Made by a program: the position numbers and the translations under genes. The notes beneath the pieces were generated by a model. It was not told the DNA's origin and did not search any database. It saw only the letters and a program-made list of their open reading frames with translations. Shown here one piece after another: positions 30,428 through 36,349 of a stretch of 36,349 nt of DNA. Position 1 is the first letter of the stretch. Every line of letters starts with the position of its first letter. The stretch is from Azospirillum sp. (GTDB lineage: Bacteria > Pseudomonadota > Alphaproteobacteria > Azospirillales > Azospirillaceae): the NCBI GenBank assembly GCA_027483805.1, contig JAIXTS010000095.1, forward strand, positions 1 to 36,349, read 5' to 3'.

Positions 30428-30898
30428 TCAGATGGAGATGCTGAGCTTTCCGGTTGGGCCGGGAGGTGGTGGCTGGTGCGGCTTGGGTGCCGGCGCTGAC
30501 ATGGCCGGATGTGCCGCCGATGCAGCCGGAGCAGTGCCCACCGCCGGTCGCTGTGACAGCCCTGTTGCCACGGCGCGATTGATATCGATCAACCGGTCCA
30601 GCTTATTGACATCCAGATCGATCAGCCGATCGAATGTCTGTCGATCGACAATGATCGACAAAGCCAGGACATTGTCACGAATATCCTTGGGAAGGGGGCA
30701 TTCCGGATCAACCATCGATGTCTGGAAAATTGTCCAGAGGCGTTGGTTCAGCGACAATGCCTGTCGCAGGAGATCCGAATTCTCCGGCGCCTGCCGGGCA
30801 TGGATCAGCCGGCGGGCCGCTTCGGTGAGGCCCCAGGCCTCCACGTCGCGGGGATCATCGGAGGTGGGACGATTGCTGTAACCCGTCGCAGGCTTCAT
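30428..30898 (-). CDS. flaF: flagellar biosynthesis regulator FlaF
   Basis: 156 residues. FlaF controls flagellin translation or secretion together with FlbT in alphaproteobacteria. Family pattern: SDDPRDVEAWGLTEAARRLI, LRQALSLNQRLWTIFQTSMV, CPLPKDIRDNVLALSIIVDR, and DRLIDINRAVATGLSQ. Most FlaF proteins end near here; this one has an extra ~40-residue Pro/Ala-rich tail ending GKLSISI. It is divergent from the TPR gene, 32 bp away. No FlbT is seen in the window. Confidence 0.93.
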   Translation of the reverse strand: MKPATGYSNRPTSDDPRDVEAWGLTEAARRLIHARQAPENSDLLRQALSLNQRLWTIFQTSMVDPECPLPKDIRDNVLALSIIVDRQTFDRLIDLDVNKLDRLIDINRAVATGLSQRPAVGTAPAASAAHPAMSAPAPKPHQPPPPGPTGKLSISI

Positions 30899-30930
30899 AA
30901 CGGTCGCCGTGCCCTTTGAACGGTAAAACC

Positions 30931-33051
30931 ATGAGGCACACTATTCCACATCAGGGTACGCCCGACAAGGATAATGGCCTAGGATCAGAGACGGGTGGTA
31001 AACCGGTGCCGGTGCATTGGGATAGGATGGGGGCGGGGATGGGTGTGGGCCGGACAGGGTTGACGGCGGAACAGGCGGTGCAGCTGCACCAATCTGGCGA
31101 TGTGGCTGGTGCCGCGTCCGCTTACCGCAAACTGTTGAACACCGATCCGCGCAATGCCCAGCTGCTTAATCTGCTGGGGGTTGCCTGCCTGCAACTGGGC
31201 GATACCGCCGAGGCGGTCAGCCTGTTGACTGACGCTGTGCGGCGGCAGCCATCGGCCCCTGATTTCCAGGACAATCTGGGCAGTGCGTTGCGGGCAGCGG
31301 GCAATCCGGCGCCGGCGGTTGAGGCGCACCGCAAGGCGCTGCGGCTGCGCCCTGACCATGCACCCTATCTGTTCAATCTCGGCAATGCCCTGGCGGCGAT
31401 GGGTGCCCATCGGCAGGCCGCCGATGCCTATGGCAAGTCGCTTGCCATCCGGCCCGGACATATCGGCGCCATGTTCAATCTGGCCAACAGCCGTCGTGCC
31501 TTGGGCGATATGGATGAAGCGGCGGCCAGCTACCGCGACCTTCTGAACACGCAGCCGGATCATGCGCAGGGCTGGAACAATCTGGGGGCGGTTCTGGCAT
31601 CGCGCGGTGAATTGGCGGGGGCGGAGGATGCCTATCGCCGGTCGCTGGCGGCGCGGCCACGTCATGCGGAAACCTTGTCAAACCTTGGCAATGTCCTGGT
31701 GGAGCGTGGGCGCCTGGGTGAAGGTCTGGAATGTCACATGGCGGCCGTCGCGGCCGCCCCCGACAGTGCCGAGGCGCATATCTTTCTAGGTGTGGCGCTT
31801 CAGGAACTGGACAAGCTGGATGCTGCCATCAACGCCTACCGCCAAGGCTTGCGGCTTGACCCGGGCAATATCCAGGGGCTGACCAACCTTGGTGCGGCGC
31901 TGGAACTGTCCGGCCATCTGGCCGAGGCCGAGGCCGTGCTGTCCCAAGCGCTCTCCCTGGCACCGAATTCCGCCGAGGTGTGGGGCAATCTGGGGCTGTG
32001 CCGTCTGGCCCAGGGTGACCGGTGGCGGGCACGCCAGGCCCTTGACCGGGCGTTGGAGATCAACCCGGAACTGGCCCGGGCCCGGGTGTCGCGTGCTTTG
32101 CTGCGTCTTCGTGACGGCGATCTGGCCGCGGGCTGGGACGATTATGGCTGGCGCTTTGCGGCGGGTGATGCGCTGCCCGACCGCCGCTTCGCCATACCGC
32201 AGTGGCAGGGGGCGCCGCTGCCACGGGGACGCCTGCTGATCTGGCGTGAACAGGGGCTGGGGGATGAACTGATGTTCGCCAGCCTGTATCGCGAAGCCAT
32301 CGAGCGGGCCGGGGGACCTCCCGGCGCTGTGGTCATCGAATGCGATCGGCGTCTGTTGCGGCTGTTCACCCGCAGTTTCCCGGCAGCTTCCGTTCGGGCA
32401 CAGCGATTGCCATCGGAACACAGTGATGCACCGGAACAACCCGATATGGATGCCCATCTCCCGGCCGGGGCCGCCGCGACCATCCTGCGCCCGACCCTGA
32501 AGCCCTTCACCGGCGCGCCCTATCTGCTTGCCGACAAGCTGTGCCGGGCCCAGGCCCGTGCCTGGCTGGATGGACTGCCGCCGGGTCTCAAGGTTGGCCT
32601 CTGCTGGCGGTCCCGGTTGGTCACCACCCGTCGTCAGGCCAGCTATGCCACGGCGCTGGACTGGGCGCCGATCCTGGCGCATCCCGGCATTCAGGCCATC
32701 AGCCTGCAATATGGCGCGCAGCCCGGGGAGATTGTGGCCTTGGAAACTGCGGCCAGCCGCCCGTTGCACAGCATGCCGGCGCTGGACCTCACAGACGATC
32801 TCGACGGGGTCGCCGGCCTTATCGCGGAGCTGGATCTGGTTATCACGGCCCCGACCGCGGTGGGAGAGTTTGCCGGTGCGATCGGCACGCCCGTGTGGCG
32901 TATCGCGGGGTCCGCGGATTGGTCAACCTTGGGTACGACGATCCGCCCGTGGTTCGCGTCCATGCGGCTGTTTTCCAATGCTGGAGGCGTTGTTTGCGGG
33001 ATTGGCGACGCGGCCCGCCTGCTTCAGCGGAATTTGCATCCGCATGGCTGA
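30931..33051 (+). CDS. TPR protein with glycosyltransferase-like C-terminus
   Basis: About 706 residues from ATG 30931 (ATGs at 31027 and 31039 are also possible). Residues about 40-390 are a run of about ten TPRs, e.g. AASAYRKLLNTDPRNAQLLN, AVEAHRKALRLRPDHAPYLF, AADAYGKSLAIRPGHIGAMF. The C-terminal part (about 390-706) looks like the glycosyltransferase-like (GT-B/ADP-heptose type) domain often found after TPRs: LRLRDGDLAAGWDDYGWRF, RGRLLIWREQGLGDELMFAS and LDLVITAPTAVGEFAGAIGT. Proteins of this type can glycosylate flagellin or other targets; adjacency to flaF suggests that here, but it is inference. Confidence 0.88.
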   Translation: MRHTIPHQGTPDKDNGLGSETGGKPVPVHWDRMGAGMGVGRTGLTAEQAVQLHQSGDVAGAASAYRKLLNTDPRNAQLLNLLGVACLQLGDTAEAVSLLTDAVRRQPSAPDFQDNLGSALRAAGNPAPAVEAHRKALRLRPDHAPYLFNLGNALAAMGAHRQAADAYGKSLAIRPGHIGAMFNLANSRRALGDMDEAAASYRDLLNTQPDHAQGWNNLGAVLASRGELAGAEDAYRRSLAARPRHAETLSNLGNVLVERGRLGEGLECHMAAVAAAPDSAEAHIFLGVALQELDKLDAAINAYRQGLRLDPGNIQGLTNLGAALELSGHLAEAEAVLSQALSLAPNSAEVWGNLGLCRLAQGDRWRARQALDRALEINPELARARVSRALLRLRDGDLAAGWDDYGWRFAAGDALPDRRFAIPQWQGAPLPRGRLLIWREQGLGDELMFASLYREAIERAGGPPGAVVIECDRRLLRLFTRSFPAASVRAQRLPSEHSDAPEQPDMDAHLPAGAAATILRPTLKPFTGAPYLLADKLCRAQARAWLDGLPPGLKVGLCWRSRLVTTRRQASYATALDWAPILAHPGIQAISLQYGAQPGEIVALETAASRPLHSMPALDLTDDLDGVAGLIAELDLVITAPTAVGEFAGAIGTPVWRIAGSADWSTLGTTIRPWFASMRLFSNAGGVVCGIGDAARLLQRNLHPHG

Positions 33052-33191
33052 CATTTTATCCTTGCCCAGTTTTCATATGTCCGACGTGGTGCTATCGTAT
33101 GCCTGATGGCTGAAATCAAGAGTATGGGGGCTCAGGATTTCAGCGCGCGGTGTGTTTCAAGACCATCGATTGGCTTCGGCGGGCAACGAGC

Positions 33192-36119
33192 ATGTCAGTG
33201 GCGGGTGGAAGTCGGTCAACCGACGCACACGATGGCATTCATGCCTCTCCCTTGGGCTCTCGCCCGGGGCTGGTGCGTGCTGACCGCCGTATGGTGACGG
33301 CCTTTTTCTGCGATATTGTCAATTCAAGCCATATGGTGATCCCGCAGGATCCGGAAGATGCCTACGACCAGCTGTCGGGCCTGATCGATATCATGCGTCG
33401 GCATGTCGCGGCGTTCGGCGGCACGATCTGCCAGACGCTGGGTGATGGGATCTACGCGGTTTTCGGCGCACCGGTTGCGTTGGAGAACCATGCGGTCCGT
33501 GCGTGTTTTGCGGCCGATGGCATCTTGCGGGAAGTGGCGCGCGGCGGGCGGGCCGTCCGCATCGGCATGGCATCGGGCGAGGTGCTGTGGGATCATGATG
33601 TCGGCGGCCAGACCTTCAACCCCGCTACCGGCGCCACTGTCCATATCGCCGCGAAGTTGCAGCAGATTTGCCCATCCAACCGGGCCCTGATGGCGGATAC
33701 GACGGCCCGTCTGGCTGCCGATTGGGTTGAAACCGCGGAATCCTCGCTGGTCGTTCTGGCCGGGGAAGAGCCGTTGCAGACCCATCTTCTGGCGTCGGTG
33801 CGGTCACGGCGGCGGCAATATGAAGATGAATTGCCGATGGTGGGTCGGGAGAATATCCGCTCCTATCTGTTATCCACGCTGGATGGCGTGGCCAGGGGGA
33901 TCAGCGGATTTTCGGCTCATCTGGTCCAGGCGGCGCCGGGTCTCGGCAAGACGCGCCTGATACGGTCAATCGCGGATTCAGCACGGACGGCCGGGGTTCG
34001 TGTGCTGGAATGGCAAGTGCCCCCGGTGGAGCCCGTGGGCGCGGTCAGCCCGATGCATGAGCTTGTCTCTGAGATGCTGGACGGGCCGTTGCCCCGCACG
34101 CCGGAGGGGTTGTCGGCGATGCTGCGCGCGGCGGGTGCGCAGCCTGAACAGGCCGACGCTCTGTCGCGTATCCTGTTGCCCACAGTGACCGACAATCAGG
34201 ACCGCGGGACCTCCGCCATATTGTCGCTGGCGGCGGCGGCCCTGGCGATGCTGGTCCGACACGCGGCCGATCGCCGGCCGATCCTGCTGCTGGTTGAGGA
34301 TGCTCATTGGGCGGACACGGCTGTACAGGCCACCTTGGCGGCCTTGGCGGACCTGCCTGAAGCAACCCGTCTGCTGCTTGTACTGACCAGCCGCGAGGAG
34401 GGCCTGAATCCCGCCATTGCCGGCCATCGACGGTTGTCTCACCACAAACTGGGACCTCTGAGTATCGCTGACACGTCCAGCCTGCTTGACAATTGGCTGG
34501 GCCGGTATCCCGGTCTTGACAGGATCAAGCTGGACTTGTCGCGCCGTGCGCGTGGCAATCCGTTCTTTCTGGTGGAATGCATTCGTGTCCTGATGATGAA
34601 CGGCACCCTGCTGGGTGATGTCGGCGATATGCGGCCGGGAGAGGTGCCCGCGTTCCCGCTGCCGGACTCCCTGCAGGCCCTGTTGTCCGTGCGGATCGAT
34701 ATGTTGACGGAGGATGCGCGCCGCGTGCTGCGAATCGCCGCTGTCACGGGCACCACTTTCGATGCCACCCTGCTGTCCCGGCTGATCGGGGCGGAGGTCA
34801 CAGGACGGTTTCTGCCCGATCTTGTCCGTTTGGGCCTTATCGACGAAACACGTCTTCTGCCGCGGCAGGAATTCTCATTCCATCATGCCTTGCTGCATGA
34901 GGCCGTCTATTCAGGCATTACGCGTCGTGATCGGCGGCATATTCATGGGCAACTGGCAGCGCTGCTGGATCTTGACGATTTTGCGGAATTGTCTGGACGG
35001 CTTGCGGCGCAGGCGCGGCATGCCGCTGCGGGCGAGCTTTGGTCCTTGGCGGTGAGGGCCGGCGTTGCTGCCGGACGGGAGGCGCTCAACCGATCGCTGG
35101 CGGCGGAGGCGGTGTCGCTGTTGTCGATCGCCGTGGAGGCGAATGAAAAGCTGCCGATCAGCCAGGACAGCGTTGTAGCCGGTATTGACCTGCGTATCGC
35201 CTTGGCGAAGGCGGCGATGCCGGCCGGTATGGGCGAGCGGGCCATTGCCGAACTGGATCGGGCCGTGGCCCTGGCCCGCCGCGCGGGCGACGAGTCCCGG
35301 GCAATGGTCGGTCTGGTGCAGCAGATTAACTATGAATGGGTCTATGGCAGCCTGGACCAGGCGCTTGTGCTGGCAGCATCAGCCATCAGCTATTCCGGCG
35401 GCGAGCCGGCGGCGCATCCGGAAGTGCTGATTATTGCCGCGTCCTGTCATATCGAGAATGACGACCCGGCCAGTGCTGTTCGTTTGCTGGATATCGCAGC
35501 CGGTTCCGGTTTGCGGACCGTCCATGTCGCCGGCCGATATACGATGCTGAATGTCGATATGATGATCAGTATCAAAAAGGCGCGCTGCCTGGCTCTGATG
35601 GGGCGGCCGCATGACGCGGAGCCTCTGATTCAGCATGCCCTGCGGTTGGCCGATGCCGACATGTTCCCGTTCAACCGTGTATTCGTCCGCGCCGACATCG
35701 CGGAAATCCGGTTGCGGCAGCGTCGGTTCGGCGACGTCCTGGCCTATAGTTCGGAAAGCCTGTCCCTGTCCCGCTCCACCGGCGCCCCGTTGTTCGACGC
35801 GGTCAATCTGGCCCGCCGTGGTCTGGCGCTGTCTTACATGGGGCGCGGCATCGCCGGCCTTGCCGACATTGACCAGGGGCTGGGGATTGCCATTGCGCGC
35901 GGAGCGGCCTTGCATGTTGCCAAGGCCAGACAATGCCGGGCCCTGGCCCTGGCCTTGACCGGACAGTTGCAGATGGCCCAGCAGGAACGGGCCGCCGCGG
36001 CGATTCTGGCGGATGAACGGGGTTTCCGGCTGCTGGCAGGTCAACTGCCCAGTCTTGCCGAACTTACCGAGATCGCGGCCCAGGCGCGTTCGAACCTCAA
36101 TCTACTTTCCATCCGCTGA
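33192..36119 (+). CDS. class III cyclase - AAA ATPase - TPR signalling protein
   Basis: About 975 residues from ATG 33192 (the ORF-track start at 33150 is a GTG). Class III nucleotide cyclase domain: MVTAFFCDIVNSSHM (first metal-binding Asp) and GGTICQTLGDGIYAVFGAP (second Asp). A STAND-type ATPase follows, with Walker A LVQAAPGLGKTRLI (about residue 255) and Walker B RPILLLVEDAHWAD (about 370), with a winged-helix-like segment near ITRRDRRHIHGQLA. The C-terminal ~350 residues are degenerate TPR helices. The architecture is widespread in soil bacteria (cyclase with predicted ATPase); ligand and product are unknown. The first-residue extension of about 35 residues is unclear. Confidence 0.9.
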   Translation: MSVAGGSRSTDAHDGIHASPLGSRPGLVRADRRMVTAFFCDIVNSSHMVIPQDPEDAYDQLSGLIDIMRRHVAAFGGTICQTLGDGIYAVFGAPVALENHAVRACFAADGILREVARGGRAVRIGMASGEVLWDHDVGGQTFNPATGATVHIAAKLQQICPSNRALMADTTARLAADWVETAESSLVVLAGEEPLQTHLLASVRSRRRQYEDELPMVGRENIRSYLLSTLDGVARGISGFSAHLVQAAPGLGKTRLIRSIADSARTAGVRVLEWQVPPVEPVGAVSPMHELVSEMLDGPLPRTPEGLSAMLRAAGAQPEQADALSRILLPTVTDNQDRGTSAILSLAAAALAMLVRHAADRRPILLLVEDAHWADTAVQATLAALADLPEATRLLLVLTSREEGLNPAIAGHRRLSHHKLGPLSIADTSSLLDNWLGRYPGLDRIKLDLSRRARGNPFFLVECIRVLMMNGTLLGDVGDMRPGEVPAFPLPDSLQALLSVRIDMLTEDARRVLRIAAVTGTTFDATLLSRLIGAEVTGRFLPDLVRLGLIDETRLLPRQEFSFHHALLHEAVYSGITRRDRRHIHGQLAALLDLDDFAELSGRLAAQARHAAAGELWSLAVRAGVAAGREALNRSLAAEAVSLLSIAVEANEKLPISQDSVVAGIDLRIALAKAAMPAGMGERAIAELDRAVALARRAGDESRAMVGLVQQINYEWVYGSLDQALVLAASAISYSGGEPAAHPEVLIIAASCHIENDDPASAVRLLDIAAGSGLRTVHVAGRYTMLNVDMMISIKKARCLALMGRPHDAEPLIQHALRLADADMFPFNRVFVRADIAEIRLRQRRFGDVLAYSSESLSLSRSTGAPLFDAVNLARRGLALSYMGRGIAGLADIDQGLGIAIARGAALHVAKARQCRALALALTGQLQMAQQERAAAAILADERGFRLLAGQLPSLAELTEIAAQARSNLNLLSIR

Positions 36120-36129
36120 TGCCCGAAAC

Positions 36130-36170
36130 GGAAAAAGGCCTGGAAGGCGACGTGCTTCCAAGCCTTTTCC
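36130..36170. terminator. terminator hairpin between convergent genes
   Basis: GGAAAAAGGCCTGGAAG and CTTCCAAGCCTTTTCC pair over about 16 positions with an 8-nt loop. The arms begin and end in A/T runs, so it can work for both the cyclase gene and the minus-strand gene. Confidence 0.78.
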
Positions 36171-36189
36171 AGCCGCGACAGGGCCGCTG

Positions 36190-36349
36190 TCAGAGCTTCA
36201 TGTCTGCGGGCAGGTCGGCAACATCGCGTAGCAGCAATGTGGAGACGCCGCGGGAGACAGCGCGGTAATAGGCGACCAGAAATGCCCGGATTGTTGCGGT
36301 CAGCGAGGCATTCTGATGCTGCCGGCGTGACACAATGGTAATGACCTGG
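36190..36349 (-). CDS. C-terminal fragment of an unidentified protein (LysR-like?)
   Basis: On the minus strand an open frame enters from the window edge and ends in TGA at 36190, reading VITIVSRRQHQNASLTATIR, then AFLVAYYRAVSRGVSTLLLR and ending DLPADMKL. It is missed by the ORF track because the start is outside. The helix plus short strand pattern would fit the C-terminal end of a LysR-type regulator, but 52 residues are not enough to be sure. It is convergent with the cyclase gene and shares its terminator. Confidence 0.5.
   Translation of the reverse strand, partial: QVITIVSRRQHQNASLTATIRAFLVAYYRAVSRGVSTLLLRDVADLPADMKL

Noticed and set aside
1-36349. CRISPR arrays, tRNA, rRNA, insertion sequences
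   Set aside because: I found no regularly spaced direct repeats, no tRNA-like cloverleaf, no transposase and no terminal inverted repeats.

Overview
The window looks like part of a secondary replicon (chromid or large plasmid) of an alphaproteobacterium of the Azospirillaceae/Rhodospirillales type. The evidence is high GC, FlaF, an OxyR with both redox cysteines, σ54-type flagellar promoters, and a ParA/ParB/Rep_3 replication-partition module sitting next to core-type genes (hemH, tdk, oxyR, flgK-flgL-flgE). Taxon is inferred from gene content only.

Layout. 1-1.25 kb: RND efflux operon (adaptor lipoprotein plus the first codons of the inner-membrane pump) with an inverted-repeat operator candidate. 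1.76-4.33 kb: a secreted unknown protein, then parB and parA. 4.39-7.27 kb: three unknown genes, two of them paralogous, separated by homologous structured spacers and preceded by a strikingly AT-rich stretch. 7.8-8.9 kb: α/β hydrolase and short PhnA-like protein. 9.06-11.06 kb: repA and its iteron origin. 11.07-13.9 kb: PAS protein, then a Fur-box-preceded run leading into DUF2946-like, PCuAC and SCO copper-delivery genes. 13.9-19 kb: oxyR, a YbaN-like membrane protein, an AbrB-like protein, a periplasmic binding protein, hemH, a small TubC-like protein, a YchJ-like protein and tdk. 19.1-21 kb: methyltransferase and DUF2934 protein. 21.2-36.1 kb: flagellar block (flgK, flgL, a small protein, flgE, a SprA-like putative protease, an unknown β-rich protein, flaF), then a TPR/glycosyltransferase-like protein and a class III cyclase-ATPase-TPR protein.

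Main observations. (1) A 17-bp iteron, CCCCC-N4-S-GTAAGGA, forms a 12-copy array upstream of repA. It also recurs about ten more times, spread from 1.7 to 19.9 kb and partly inside genes, and I found none outside that interval. Inverted half-iterons just upstream of repA look like the autoregulatory operator. (2) A palindrome, TTGCGACGTCGCAA, occurs three times (2.5, 11.7 and 14.9 kb), the first immediately after parB. It is the best parS candidate. (3) The 4.4-7.3 kb cluster carries two unknown paralogous proteins and two homologous spacer elements with covarying hairpins. (4) FlgE (1103 aa) and FlgL (688 aa) are both greatly enlarged by what look like copies of one shared repeat module.

All assignments are from reading the sequence; no database search was run.
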